From the NCBI GenBank assembly GCA_947253765.1, contig CAMYAK010000001.1:124001-188000 (forward strand): DNA of 64,000 nucleotides. The letters run 5' to 3'. Positions 34,427 through 43,584 of the stretch are shown piece by piece. This stretch comes from an uncultured Tissierellia bacterium. GTDB taxonomy: Bacteria; Bacillota; Clostridia; Tissierellales; Peptoniphilaceae. Every line of letters starts with the position of its first letter. The stretch's first letter is position 1. A model generated the notes under the pieces. The model worked only from the letters and a program-made list of their open reading frames with translations, had not been told where the DNA came from and did not search any database. A program made the position numbers and the translations under genes.

Positions 34427-34798
34427 ATGGACAAGAAAGAAAGGGCGGTAGAGCTTAAGAACAGCGGATATAACTGCACACAGGCGGTACTTATGGTATT
34501 TCAAGAAGAAACGGGCCTGTCCGAGGATGTTCTGAAACGATTGGGTGCAGGTTTTGCCGGCGGAATGGGCTGCATGGAAGGAACATGCGGAGCTTTGGTC
34601 GCTGCCGAGATGCTCCTGGGCTTGAAAAAATATGACGGAAGACCCATGATCAAGCCGGCAAGGGAACTACATCAGGCTTTTGCCGAAAAGTGCGGGGCCA
34701 CAATCTGCAAAGATCTTAAAGGCGAAGACACGGGCCTTGTCCTCTGTTCCTGCGACGACTGTGTGCGGAATGCGGTTGAACTGGTGGAAAATCTTTGA
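34427..34798 (+). CDS. C_GCAxxG_C_C family redox protein
   Basis: A 123-residue protein of the C_GCAxxG_C_C family (probable redox protein). The family cysteines are visible: GYNCTQAV near residue 17, GGMGCMEGTCGALVAAEMLLG near 45-64, then KCGATICKDL and CSCDDCV at the end. These likely bind a metal or cycle as thiols; the actual reaction is unknown. GGAGGAG lies before the ATG. It is one of the few plus-strand genes and appears monocistronic. Confidence 0.87.
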   Translation: MDKKERAVELKNSGYNCTQAVLMVFQEETGLSEDVLKRLGAGFAGGMGCMEGTCGALVAAEMLLGLKKYDGRPMIKPARELHQAFAEKCGATICKDLKGEDTGLVLCSCDDCVRNAVELVENL

Positions 34799-34907
34799 CC
34801 CCGGTGCTTTGAAAAACTTTGCCTATATAAAAAAAGCTCTACGCTGAATCGCAGAGGGCCTTTATTTGAACCCGAATTGCTAAGCCTTCCGCACCAATGT
34901 ATATCGC

Positions 34908-35426
34908 TTAATTTTTCTCATAATATGCCTCCAGAAAGTCATCATTTTCTTCCAATTTCATCAGGTCATAAAACTCATCAAAGTTATCAGGATAGGCATT
35001 GGAGCCTGATTTTATAACAACTCTATGATCCTTGCTAAAACTGATGTCCAGGTCCCAAGAATCTCCATCGAGAACTTGATAATTACAGTAATTATCCTCC
35101 CATTTGCCAATATGTAATGATGCAAAGGCTTCGAGAAAATATTTTTTCATGCCGGGAAAATCCCTGACAAACGGCTTTTGGTCTTTCGAAAACTGCCAAA
35201 TATAGTCTACATGCAGGGATACATTTTCTTCTGAGATAGTGATCTTTCTTTTCTCATATCCGTAAAGAAAACCGCCGTAAGAAAATTCAATTTGATCGAT
35301 TAATGGAATGCTATCTTCAAATGCCCTGATACGTTTTTCTCGCCGGGACAGTTCGTTCTTTCCTCCGCCATCGGCAGATTTTCCCTTCCCTTCCATATCG
35401 TGGTATCCTTCAGGACTGATCGTCAT
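34908..35426 (-). CDS. Conserved hypothetical protein
   Basis: A 172-residue soluble protein, no signal peptide or membrane helix. The C-terminal half (DSWDLDISFSKDHRVVIKSG, then NAYPDNFDEFYDLM) resembles a hypothetical family common in Firmicutes in which a W-x-L-x-I strand and a GSNAYPxNF motif are conserved. I cannot assign a function; immunity-type and uncharacterised accessory proteins share this look. TGAGGAGG lies before the ATG. Confidence 0.6.
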   Translation of the reverse strand: MTISPEGYHDMEGKGKSADGGGKNELSRREKRIRAFEDSIPLIDQIEFSYGGFLYGYEKRKITISEENVSLHVDYIWQFSKDQKPFVRDFPGMKKYFLEAFASLHIGKWEDNYCNYQVLDGDSWDLDISFSKDHRVVIKSGSNAYPDNFDEFYDLMKLEENDDFLEAYYEKN

Positions 35427-35456
35427 GACTATTACCTCCTCAAATGTACAAATTTA

Positions 35457-36131
35457 TTATAGTTTAAGTGACTTTAAATACTCTTTTTGTTCCGATGTAA
35501 TGCGGTAACTTTCTCGGGCTTTCTGTATTGCCTTATTGTGGGTCCATGTATCTAAGCGATGATTTTCTATGTATTTTATGGCCGTATTCCATTGCTTTGC
35601 CAAGGCGGTTGCAAAGAACCAGGCAATCATCATCCGAACATAATACTCCTCACTGTGAACAGATGCGGGTATTTCCGGATACTCAGGCTTAAAATCTTCA
35701 TCAAGAAAGTGAGACATAAGCATCCCAATTCCAAATCGGCAAGTATAGGTCTTTTCCGATGCGGTCCATTCTTTGATTTTTTCCAATAGTGCTGTTTTAT
35801 GCTTCTTGAAAATCTTAGGAGACATGATATCGCAAACAGCCCAGTTGTCTACGTAGGGAAGAAACTCATCAACAGCCATTACGCAGGCGTCGTAGTCCTT
35901 CATTTCAGATATAAGCAGTCCGTGAAGGATATTTTCATCATAGTATTTATGCGGAAGGTCTCTCAGAAATTGACAAGCCTCCGTTTCCTTGGCAAGCCTT
36001 TTAGCAAGTTTTCTGGCTTCAGGAACTCTAACCCCTATAAACAGGTCCCTGGGAATATTGGGAGTCAACTTCGCCTGAAAATCAGCATAGGAAACATCTT
36101 GCAATGCGAATAGTTCTTCTCTGATATTCAC
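35457..36131 (-). CDS. DNA alkylation repair protein (AlkD-like)
   Basis: A 224-residue all-helical HEAT-like protein of the AlkD/AlkC DNA glycosylase group. The segments FIGVRVPEARKLAKRLAKE, YVDNWAVCDIMSPKIFKKHK and YYVRMMIAWFFATALAKQW match the family, including the Trp-Ala-x-x-Asp (WAVCD) motif that lines the DNA cleft. It would remove positively charged alkylated bases such as 3- and 7-methylpurines. The start is GTG at 36131, with GGAGAG upstream. It adds to the repair genes near 20 kb. Confidence 0.85.
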   Translation of the reverse strand: MNIREELFALQDVSYADFQAKLTPNIPRDLFIGVRVPEARKLAKRLAKETEACQFLRDLPHKYYDENILHGLLISEMKDYDACVMAVDEFLPYVDNWAVCDIMSPKIFKKHKTALLEKIKEWTASEKTYTCRFGIGMLMSHFLDEDFKPEYPEIPASVHSEEYYVRMMIAWFFATALAKQWNTAIKYIENHRLDTWTHNKAIQKARESYRITSEQKEYLKSLKL

Positions 36132-36249
36132 TTTTTACACTCTCCAGTCAATCCAAATTTTTATTGGGTTTTGTAGATTGCACCCAATGGAATAATTGTT
36201 TTGTAATCTTCCAAAACATATTTCCAACAAAATATAATACTTAGTTTTG

Positions 36250-36753
36250 CTAATCATGTTCCTCCTGAAAAGCCCTTTCATCTGTAATGATATGACAAAC
36301 TCCGATATGATCAGATTGAAGGTATTCTTTCATAAATGATGGATATGCATTATATTTTTCAAGCTCATCAATCGGTATCCAGTGCATAGACTCTTTTACT
36401 CCACCCATAGTAAGACTATGACTGTTAATATTCTTATTGCCTTTCGGTTTCATCATATAATAAAGGGCGATCTCGTGGCATTCGACGCCTTTTAAGCCGG
36501 AGCTGCCAATGAAAAAGTTCTCGTGTATCACGGCAAGGTGATCGACCTCATAACGGACACCTGTCTCTTCAAATACTTCTCTCTTCACGGCTTCTTCTGA
36601 TGTCTCCCCCATGTGCACCGCTCCGCCAACTGAGTAATAATAGTCATCCTCATCATTTCCGGCAAATAGCACGCAACCTTCTTCAACTATGATGGCCGCT
36701 GCTCTATATCTAAACCACTTATTCCTCTTTATAAAACCACAATCCTGTTCCAT
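36250..36753 (-). CDS. NUDIX hydrolase
   Basis: A 167-residue protein with a complete Nudix box, GGAVHMGETSEEAVKREVFEETGV (written here to locate it at about residues 43-66; the GX5EX7REUXEEXGU pattern is intact). It hydrolyses a nucleoside diphosphate linked to another group, substrate unknown. The remaining sequence (RYRAAAIIVEEGCVLFAGND) gives the preceding strands. It follows the HD-domain gene after a short gap and may be cotranscribed with it. Confidence 0.86.
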   Translation of the reverse strand: MEQDCGFIKRNKWFRYRAAAIIVEEGCVLFAGNDEDDYYYSVGGAVHMGETSEEAVKREVFEETGVRYEVDHLAVIHENFFIGSSGLKGVECHEIALYYMMKPKGNKNINSHSLTMGGVKESMHWIPIDELEKYNAYPSFMKEYLQSDHIGVCHIITDERAFQEEHD

Positions 36754-36795
36754 TTATGTCTCCATTAAATTCTAATTTGTCGATTGCCAGTAGGA

Positions 36796-37245
36796 TTACT
36801 CATACATCTTGGCACCATCGGCTTCTTTAAGAATGTCCAGGGCTTGTTCGTATAATTCCTGCTTTTTTGCCACTTGACCATCCGTCCTGGTCTTGTCCAT
36901 ATTGTGCTTGAAATCGGCAAACTTGACCCGGCGAGCAATCGGATTGGTGCTGAGTTTGCGAACGTAGTCCAAATAGGGAACTTCTGTGTCATGGGTCATA
37001 AGGCGAACAGCCTCAATGATGTTTTCATTGAAGCCCTCCCCTGCTAATTTTTCAAAAGACCAAACATCACCATGATCTTCCACCACATCATGAAGAAGGG
37101 CAACAATCGTTGAATCTTCATCCGGCATTTGAGAAGCCAGATAAAAAGGATGAAAAACGTAAGGGTAGCCACCCTTATCCAGGTCTTCTTTGTGGGCTTG
37201 GAACATGATGTGGATCGCTTTTCTGATGAGGGGTGAATAAAGCAT
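36796..37245 (-). CDS. HD domain phosphohydrolase
   Basis: A 149-residue metal-dependent phosphohydrolase. The HD motif ALLHDVVEDHGDVWSFE, the earlier YPYVFHPFYLASQM and the later Lys/Asp segment VKFADFKHNMDKTR correspond to the HD domain of RelA/SpoT, so it resembles a small (p)ppGpp hydrolase (MESH1/SAH-like). That specificity is an inference from the FADFKHNMDKTR stretch. AAAGGAG precedes the ATG. It lies between SIMPL and NUDIX genes. Confidence 0.82.
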   Translation of the reverse strand: MLYSPLIRKAIHIMFQAHKEDLDKGGYPYVFHPFYLASQMPDEDSTIVALLHDVVEDHGDVWSFEKLAGEGFNENIIEAVRLMTHDTEVPYLDYVRKLSTNPIARRVKFADFKHNMDKTRTDGQVAKKQELYEQALDILKEADGAKMYE

Positions 37246-37330
37246 TAGGAATCTCCTTTCTTCGTAAGCTTATCACGATAAGGTGCCCGGAGTATCTCGT
37301 TCTTGGTCACCTCCATTATGCCAACCCTTT

Positions 37331-37990
37331 CTATCCAATGCTCCATTCAATCGTTACTGTGTCATTGACATCAATGTCATCTGCTTCAATATCTATGTCG
37401 TAAGATGCTTCGGATTCTAATAGCATAGGTTGGGCCATCAACTTATCAATAGGATGTGAAAGGATTTGCAGCTCTCCCCATGAATAGTCAATGTGCTCAA
37501 TCTCTCCCAGACTTACCCCGGCGGCCTCAACCAAAATTTCTGCTTTCTTTTTGGAATCTTCAACCGCTTTTTTTAGAAGCTCATTTTTTACATCTGCGGG
37601 ATTTGAAACCGTGTAATATATCGTAAATTCTACCTCAACCGGACAATGGGAGAGTTCATACAGAGTTCTCCCTAACTGCTTGTTATCATTAGGGAATTTG
37701 ATTTCAGTATGATGCTCAAATTTATAGCCTACAAATCTTCTCTTATAATCATCATTCTTGTCTCGATAGCTTTCATACTCGGATTGGATTGAAAAATGTT
37801 TTGTTCTGAGATCCTTTCCCGAAAGCCCTGATTTTTCCAGTGATTTCCTCAGTGCTAATGTCTGAGCCGCAGATTCTTTTACCGTTTTTTCATAATCCGG
37901 ATAAACGCCCTCGGCCTCAATGGCCAGGCAAATGGTATCCGGCTTAACTGAAATTTTACCTTTTCCTGTTACTCTGATATTTCTTCCCAT
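37331..37990 (-). CDS. SIMPL domain (DUF541) protein
   Basis: About 219 residues of the SIMPL/DUF541 family (RVTGKGKISVKPDTICLAIE at the start, then ALRKSLEKSGLSGKDLRTKH). Most relatives are exported; this one has no signal peptide and begins directly with the domain, so it is probably cytosolic. The frame is open to 38035, but the ATG at 37990 has AAAGGAG upstream and fits the family start. Function in the family is poorly known; roles in oxidative stress have been suggested. Confidence 0.82.
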   Translation of the reverse strand: MGRNIRVTGKGKISVKPDTICLAIEAEGVYPDYEKTVKESAAQTLALRKSLEKSGLSGKDLRTKHFSIQSEYESYRDKNDDYKRRFVGYKFEHHTEIKFPNDNKQLGRTLYELSHCPVEVEFTIYYTVSNPADVKNELLKKAVEDSKKKAEILVEAAGVSLGEIEHIDYSWGELQILSHPIDKLMAQPMLLESEASYDIDIEADDIDVNDTVTIEWSIG

Positions 37991-38056
37991 GATTTTTTCT
38001 CCTTTAAAGCGGTCTTTAGTCATTTCATTAAACAACTTTTTTTGCTATCCTTTTAT

Positions 38057-38236
38057 CTATATCATTAGGAACACATAAGTTCCGGTTCCCATGTAGTAGC
38101 CATATACGAAAATAGTGGATTCAATCGCACTAAAAAAGCTCTTTTCATGCCTATCCGCTATATTCCTGTCAGCGATCGAATACTTCCTCGTGATGGGATT
38201 TTTAATTACTTCATAGATTACATCTTCATTTTTGTT
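38057..38236 (-). pseudogene. Short open remnant of unknown origin
   Basis: An open frame without a start codon reads NKNEDVIYEVIKNPITRKY, then SIADRNIADRHEKSFFSAIE, and ends GTYVFLMI. The composition looks coding, but I recognise no family. It is bounded by a stop upstream and lies next to the RhuM-like remnant, so it is probably part of the same decayed region. Confidence 0.3.
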
Positions 38237-38256
38237 TCATGTCCTTCCTCACTTTA

Positions 38257-38419
38257 CTATAGCCTCTCTATGGCCAACCCAAATCTCCACATGACTTGAG
38301 TGGTATTTGCAATTTTTGCAATAACCACTTTTTCATCAAGCTCTTCTTCCTCAAAAATATTTGAAAGATGCCTACTAATCGTTGAAATATTAACTTCAAA
38401 CAATTGTAACAACAACTAT
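38257..38419 (-). pseudogene. RhuM-like (virulence protein family) remnant
   Basis: The frame LFEVNISTISRHLSNIFEEE, then ELDEKVVIAKIANTTQ, closely resembles the DNA-binding N-terminal part of RhuM proteins. It has no start codon, is preceded by a stop and ends abruptly after about 20 further residues. RhuM genes are common in mobile and defence islands. From 38420 to 38683 nothing recognisable is seen. Confidence 0.6.
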
Positions 38420-38683
38420 TTCAGGTCTGTTATTGAAGCGCAGAGTCTCTGTCTGTAAAATCAGGATCATCTAATCACCGTCTTTGCCGACCACTTTACC
38501 GTGGAATTCAAGTCCGGGACCACAATCTAATCAAGGAAAAAACAAGGCTCCCAACTACTAAACTTAATCAGCAGCGAGGAGTCTTGTCCTTTTTGATTTA
38601 TAATAGTTTCTCTACTTCCTTTGCCCACACCCCGTCTGACGACACGCCTCGGCAAAAGTTGGCTATCTCCCCTTGGTATGCAG

Positions 38684-40372
38684 TCAACGAAATCTGATAT
38701 TTCGCAAAAAAACATCTCCATTTAAGGCCACGAAAAAGCCTTCTAAATAGGGGGATAATAGAATCATATAAGATCTTTGAAGGAGGGGATAAATGAGCTG
38801 TTCTGACCGGATAGATTGGGCAACCTCAGCGTCCGAAAGGCCCAAGGCCCCTTCCCGATCTAAAAGCAGGCGGAAAGCATCAAGAGGGTTGTCAGTACCG
38901 CCAGCCATGTAACCATAGGTGAAATCCGGTCGATCGCCCTCTTTTAACTTATCTTCGGTCGTAATCTTAGTCTTGAGCGAGAAGTAACCAAACCATTCCT
39001 TGATATTAGAAACTAGCAAGCGGTAATGGATCGTGTCCGGATCGCTGACAGCTAAGTAACCCTCTTTCTTTAATCGTTCAATTCCCAAACGCTTCAGAGC
39101 ATCAGCAAACGTTTTTCGGGCTGTCGTTTTTTGCTCATGACTTGGTTTTTTGCGATCAAATAGCGGTTCTGAGTTATCAAATAGGATTGTATTCGGCAGG
39201 GATTGCACGTCTAAAACGGCATCCATAGCCTGAATAATGGCAGGATCATAAAAGAGGGGATCAGCCGACTCAACCTTAATAAAATCAATATCCGTCGTTA
39301 AATAATTGCGTCGGTCCGGCCGGCCGGCAGCACTCTCTCGCCTTTGTAGGGGGATTTCGTAGAAGGGAGTGCCAAACAAGTCAACATCACCGCGGACAAA
39401 CATTTCATAGGCGGCAAAGGGGTCTTTTGCAAGGCAGATTTCAATTGTTTTAAGCCCTATATTAGCAAAGTCCCAATAGGCCCGGTTAGCTTCCAAAATG
39501 ATTTTTTCACCTTTTTTAGCGGCGACATCCAGCAGAGTTGGACTATCCGCACCCGCTTGCTCTTCCTCCATAACTCGGGGAACATAGGGTCCGTTATAAA
39601 GTGTCTCACCGGATTTAGTCACTTTAGACGGAAAAAAAAGCATATGCGAAACCCAGCCCGGAAAACGCTCAAAAGGCTGCCTTAACCGGACCGTTAGGGT
39701 CAGACCCTCTGCCTCGATCCCCACCTCGTCAGCCGACAGCTGCCCTTGGTGGTAGGCCTCTGCCCCTTCAATACAAAAAAAACGTCTCAACTGATAAGCA
39801 CTTAAGCCGGCTCCTGAACTCGCCTCTGGTTTAAGGCGGTCCAACCAGGTTCGGCGGAAATCATCTGCCATCAATGGCGACCCGTCACTCCACTTCAAGT
39901 CAGGTCGCAAATTAAAAACCCAAGTCTTGCCATCATCAGGACTGTTAAATGTTTCAGCTTGTTGCCCCGATACTTGACCGGCCGGATTAAAAAAGGTCAG
40001 GCCCTCGTAAACTTGGCCAATTAAGGTTCGCTCCTCACGTCTGTTGGCTAAGGCGGGGTCAAATGCATAGGAGCCGGACGGCATCACCAGGCGAAGGGCC
40101 TTCTTCCCATCAGTCGATCGCCTGCTACCCGCCTGCCCTTCACTCCCCCTATCCCTATAAATGTCAGGTCCGTCTGGCGAGTGACCGCGTTGACCGCACG
40201 AACTTAAAGAATAAACCAGAGCAAAAACAACCAGGCATAAGGTTAAAAAACGCCTAGAAAAACGCTTTAAAAAAAGAGGCCGCAAACACCTGTTTGATAT
40301 TAAGCCAAAACTACTTTTTAAGCCCCTGACATTCCCGGCATTCACTAAATCCACCTCATCTAACCCCTTCAT
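38684..40372 (-). CDS. Solute-binding lipoprotein of ABC transporter (SBP family 5)
   Basis: A 562-residue extracellular binding protein of the peptide/nickel type (SBP_bac_5). An N-terminal membrane segment ends in the lipobox LSSC near residue 59. Family signatures include TLIGQVYEGLTFFNPAGQ, FNLRPDLKWSDGSPLMADDF and VKVESADPLF-like strands. The cytosolic part before the signal helix is unusually long (about 37 residues). The start overlaps the ATPase gene by 17 bp with GAGGAAGAGG upstream. As the last gene of the iron cluster its ligand may be a metal complex (inference). Confidence 0.82.
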   Translation of the reverse strand: MKGLDEVDLVNAGNVRGLKSSFGLISNRCLRPLFLKRFSRRFLTLCLVVFALVYSLSSCGQRGHSPDGPDIYRDRGSEGQAGSRRSTDGKKALRLVMPSGSYAFDPALANRREERTLIGQVYEGLTFFNPAGQVSGQQAETFNSPDDGKTWVFNLRPDLKWSDGSPLMADDFRRTWLDRLKPEASSGAGLSAYQLRRFFCIEGAEAYHQGQLSADEVGIEAEGLTLTVRLRQPFERFPGWVSHMLFFPSKVTKSGETLYNGPYVPRVMEEEQAGADSPTLLDVAAKKGEKIILEANRAYWDFANIGLKTIEICLAKDPFAAYEMFVRGDVDLFGTPFYEIPLQRRESAAGRPDRRNYLTTDIDFIKVESADPLFYDPAIIQAMDAVLDVQSLPNTILFDNSEPLFDRKKPSHEQKTTARKTFADALKRLGIERLKKEGYLAVSDPDTIHYRLLVSNIKEWFGYFSLKTKITTEDKLKEGDRPDFTYGYMAGGTDNPLDAFRLLLDREGALGLSDAEVAQSIRSEQLIYPLLQRSYMILLSPYLEGFFVALNGDVFLRNIRFR

Positions 40373-41042
40373 GCTTGCCCTCTTCCTTACTCAGGTGACC
40401 GGCCTCCATCCGGTAGACAGTCTTCCCGTAGCGCAAGGTATCAAGTTCATGGGTTACCACTAAAAGGGTAACCCCCTCTTGGTTAATCTTTTTTAAGATT
40501 TCCATTACCTTGTTTGTATTCTCTACATCCAAGTCGGCCGTAGGCTCATCAGCAATTAACAGGCGCGGCTCATTCATCAAGGCCCGAGCAATTAAAAGGC
40601 GGCGCAATTCACCACCGGAAAGCTCTGAGGGATAAGCTTGAGCCAAGTCTTTAATGTCCAATTGTTCAGCCAGGTAACGAGCCCGGCCGTAGGCATCCCC
40701 CTCTCGCTTGGCCAGATAAAAGGGCAGGGCTATATTCTCAATAACCGTCAAGGTCGGCAAACTGACCGCCTGTTGGGGTATAAAGCCCAGGTCTGTATTT
40801 CTAAGGGTCGTCTTTGCCCCTTCGTCCATCTGCTCATAAGCATGGCCACAAATATTAATCTCGCCTGACGTCGGTAGAAGCAGACCGGCCAGTAAATTAA
40901 GGAGGGTGGTCTTGCCACTGCCGGAGCGGCCCACTACATGGACAAAGTCACCAGCCTCCACTTGCAAACTTACATCTTGGACTGCTGCCACCTCCCGGCG
41001 GCCGTTGTTAAATGTTTTACACAGATTTTTGACCCGGATCAT
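40356..41042 (-). CDS. ABC transporter ATP-binding protein (MacB/LolD type)
   Basis: A 228-residue ATPase with Walker A GRSGSGKTTLLNLLAG, Q-loop GFIPQQAVSLPTLTV, signature LSGGELRRLLIARALM, Walker B RLLIADEPTADLD and H-loop VVTHELDTL. The sequence groups with ATPases that drive FtsX/MacB-like permeases. It lies between the single MacB-like permease gene and the binding-protein gene, so these three form a module. GGGAGGAG precedes the ATG. Confidence 0.9.
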   Translation of the reverse strand: MIRVKNLCKTFNNGRREVAAVQDVSLQVEAGDFVHVVGRSGSGKTTLLNLLAGLLLPTSGEINICGHAYEQMDEGAKTTLRNTDLGFIPQQAVSLPTLTVIENIALPFYLAKREGDAYGRARYLAEQLDIKDLAQAYPSELSGGELRRLLIARALMNEPRLLIADEPTADLDVENTNKVMEILKKINQEGVTLLVVTHELDTLRYGKTVYRMEAGHLSKEEGKHEGVR

Positions 41043-41126
41043 GTGACTCCTCCCACCTTACGTCCTCGACTACTCATCTATTCCGTCCACCCTTTAAGCG
41101 GTGTCCAGAAGTCTAACGGTCTACTT

Positions 41127-42332
41127 TCAGTTGGCTGACCGGAAGTCCAAATATATCTCAGACTGCCCCAATTTATACAAGGCTGGATATGAGGCCAAGG
41201 GGGCAATCGCAGTGGCAATCACTAAGGAAAATAAGAAAAGAGTCACCTGACCGACAACCGATAATGTTTGGAAAGGAATATTGAGGGAACGACTAATGCT
41301 AGACGACCACAGCATGCTGCCGCACAAGCCGGCTAGACTCCCAATCAAGCCACCCCTAAAACTGATTAAACCGGCCTCGAATAAGACCGTCTTATTTAAA
41401 AAACCTTTACCAGCACCTAGGATCTTGAGGGTAGCCAATTCTTTCTTTCGCTCCCTCAACAGGGCCGAAAAAGTCAAGGCTAAAATAAGTACAGACAGCA
41501 ACCAAACAATGGCAATCGTCCCGTAAAGCAAGGCAGACAGGGTTCCTAAATTAGCCGAAATATCATTGATAAAGCGTTTACTGACAATGGCAAAAAGTCC
41601 CTCACCGCCAAACTGTTTAGAAATATAAGAGGCCAGCTTAGAAGGATCAACATTTGGTTCCGCCTTCACCATCAAACAGGAAATACGCCCCTTTTCTGCC
41701 GCCTTGTTAGGGCCTAGGCGCTCACTCTCTTTGGCCAGCATCTTGGCCGTATCCATATTTACAAAAATCGTTGCATCAAAGCCCATACCGGTCCTTTCTA
41801 GACGACCGACAATGGCAATCGGTTGATTAAAAAAGTGAACTTTTTCACCGGTCTCACCGACGATATTGCCGCCAACCAAGGCAGTATTATCTTTTAGTTC
41901 ACCCTTAAATTGACTGCGCAACCAGGGTTTAATTAAAAAATCTGTAGGCTCGTCAATGCCGATAATTTGCACCGGGTAAGAACAGCAGGAGGCTGACAGG
42001 GTGGCAACATAAAGTTGGGGAGTGACCGCTGCAACCCCTTCCAGTTTTTCGATTTTTTCCTTGGCTCCGGCCGGTAAATAAAAACTACTCGGCTCGCCCT
42101 TTAGAAGAACCCCTTCAAAATCGGCCTTATAACCGGCAGGTACAACAATCAAGTCTGCCCCCAGACGGCCGGACAACTGTCTGACACCTTGTGCCAAACC
42201 ATTCATAAAAAGGGCTCCACCACACAGGATAAAGGCAAATAGGGCTACCAGTAGCATCAGACTGACACTCCTACCTGACTTACGACTGATATTTAGTTTA
42301 GCGATCTGCCAAGCACTTAAAGGATGGTCCAT
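41127..42332 (-). CDS. FtsX/MacB-like ABC permease
   Basis: About 401 residues: an N-terminal membrane helix, a large extracytoplasmic domain (residues about 45-250, rich in strands) and three C-terminal helices (LLYGTIAIVWLLSVLILALT and onwards), the MacB/FtsX layout. The frame is open to 42362, but the ATG at 42332 (MDHPLSAWQIAKLNI) has GGAGGAG upstream. Partner of the ATPase at 40356. Such permeases usually use mechanical force across the membrane rather than transport through a channel. Confidence 0.85.
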   Translation of the reverse strand: MDHPLSAWQIAKLNISRKSGRSVSLMLLVALFAFILCGGALFMNGLAQGVRQLSGRLGADLIVVPAGYKADFEGVLLKGEPSSFYLPAGAKEKIEKLEGVAAVTPQLYVATLSASCCSYPVQIIGIDEPTDFLIKPWLRSQFKGELKDNTALVGGNIVGETGEKVHFFNQPIAIVGRLERTGMGFDATIFVNMDTAKMLAKESERLGPNKAAEKGRISCLMVKAEPNVDPSKLASYISKQFGGEGLFAIVSKRFINDISANLGTLSALLYGTIAIVWLLSVLILALTFSALLRERKKELATLKILGAGKGFLNKTVLFEAGLISFRGGLIGSLAGLCGSMLWSSSISRSLNIPFQTLSVVGQVTLFLFSLVIATAIAPLASYPALYKLGQSEIYLDFRSAN

Positions 42333-42401
42333 GTAACACTCCTCCTGGTTAGTCTTTTTCATACCTTCCTCATACAGCTGCCAACTGCTGCAGAGTTTGC
42401 T

Positions 42402-42914
42402 TTACTTTCTAAAGCTCTCTTGATTCTTCATTTCAGCCCATGCCTTTAATAACAAAACAACAGCGAGTGCGGCCAAAATCAACATTAAGATATGAATGAC
42501 GGCATAAGACTGATGGCAGACCATGTCGGCTTTTTTGCAAAGACCGAAGGTCATTACATGCATTTGTCCGTCCTTCCCCATCATGGGTTCCATTCCCGGT
42601 ACGGGAATCCTAATTCTACGGGTGACCAGCAAATAAGAAAAAACTACCGCAAGGACACTCAGCAGAGAGCCTAATATATAGACCCCCTTGCGATTCACTA
42701 TGATTTGAATCAATAGCAAAATAGCCAAGACAGCAAAAACAACCCCTGTGTAAATGGCACTATAGTGACAAGCCATAAATCTACCATTTTCCATGGGTCC
42801 ACACACCGGCTTCAACCAGTTGGGGAAGATGGCAATCACCAAGCTCAAAAGCAGCATAAGTGAGCTGATGATGCGGTTAAACTTAGACGAATGATCGATC
42901 GTTGATATATTCAT
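42402..42914 (-). CDS. DUF4418 family membrane protein
   Basis: A 170-residue protein with four membrane helices (about 13-30, 53-70, 78-97, 140-160). Conserved Cys and His occur in the outer loops: KPVCGPMENGRFMACHYSA and TFGLCKKADMVCHQSYAVI, and a Met-rich loop PVPGMEPMMGKDGQMHVM that could bind a metal. DUF4418 proteins accompany FtsX-like ABC and FMN-binding genes in Firmicutes. Function unknown; metal handling at the membrane is my inference. Confidence 0.8.
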   Translation of the reverse strand: MNISTIDHSSKFNRIISSLMLLLSLVIAIFPNWLKPVCGPMENGRFMACHYSAIYTGVVFAVLAILLLIQIIVNRKGVYILGSLLSVLAVVFSYLLVTRRIRIPVPGMEPMMGKDGQMHVMTFGLCKKADMVCHQSYAVIHILMLILAALAVVLLLKAWAEMKNQESFRK

Positions 42915-43023
42915 ATAACTCCTTTGGGCAAGTCCTACTGCCCTTCACGAATAAAATGTGGATAGAATAGAAGCTACTACTAAAGCCCCTAGTCTTTTTA
43001 CAACTGCCCGATAAGACCGAGCA

Positions 43024-43075
43024 AATAAAAAAACATGGTGCAACAGCTCTCAAGTAGGCGTTTGAGAACGGCTGG
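43024..43075 (-). terminator. Terminator between FMN-binding and DUF4418 genes
   Basis: TCTCAA/TTGAGA with flanking AGC/GCT pairs forms a hairpin, followed on the minus strand by TTTTTTT. It would end or attenuate transcription after the FMN-binding lipoprotein gene. Confidence 0.6.
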
Positions 43076-43080
43076 TCCGG

Positions 43081-43545
43081 CTACTTGCCTTGATTGGCAG
43101 CTTTATCCAGGGCAACCCAAACAGCTTCTTTAAAACGCTTTAAAGAAATGGTTGCGCCCGAAACTGCGTCAATCTTTTCAGGATCCTGGACCTCCAACAG
43201 CTTGTCCGGATAAGCTTTGATACCGACCAAAGCCTTTTGGGCCAGGGCAAAGTTTGCTTCACCCGTTTTTTCCCCATAGTGCTCGTCCTTAACCTCTCCG
43301 TTACCCTCCCTCTCTTCACTCTCGCAAGCTACAATCTTACCTGCTTGAACGACAATTTTCACATCAACGGATGACTTGGAGGCATCATCTGATTCATCTT
43401 CATAATGGCCCCTGTACTCTCCATCCGCCAAGGTCAATTTGGCAAAGTCTTTTTTTTGTCCGCAACCACTAAACAAGGTCACGACCGTTAGGGCCACCAA
43501 GGCCAGGCAGGCCAACCGGCGGCTGCATTTGATACGCTTATACAA
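43081..43545 (-). CDS. FMN-binding domain lipoprotein
   Basis: A 154-residue exported lipoprotein: signal helix (LACLALVALTVVTLFSGC) with lipobox FSGC, then one FMN-binding domain. DAVSGATISLKRF near the C-terminus is the flavinylation motif, where the Thr of SGAT receives FMN from an ApbE-type transferase. Such proteins carry electrons outside the membrane, for example in ferric reduction or Rnf-like chains. In this iron cluster it could reduce Fe(III) before uptake (inference). No apbE gene is in the window. Confidence 0.87.
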   Translation of the reverse strand: MYKRIKCSRRLACLALVALTVVTLFSGCGQKKDFAKLTLADGEYRGHYEDESDDASKSSVDVKIVVQAGKIVACESEEREGNGEVKDEHYGEKTGEANFALAQKALVGIKAYPDKLLEVQDPEKIDAVSGATISLKRFKEAVWVALDKAANQGK

Positions 43546-43584
43546 TTGTTCTCCTCCTTATGGCGTTTGCCCCAAGCAAAGCTG

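Noticed and set aside
37246..37310. 23-codon minus-strand frame MEVTKNEILRAPYRDKLTKK before the HD gene
   Set aside because: No ribosome binding site in front; could be an upstream peptide, but nothing supports translation.
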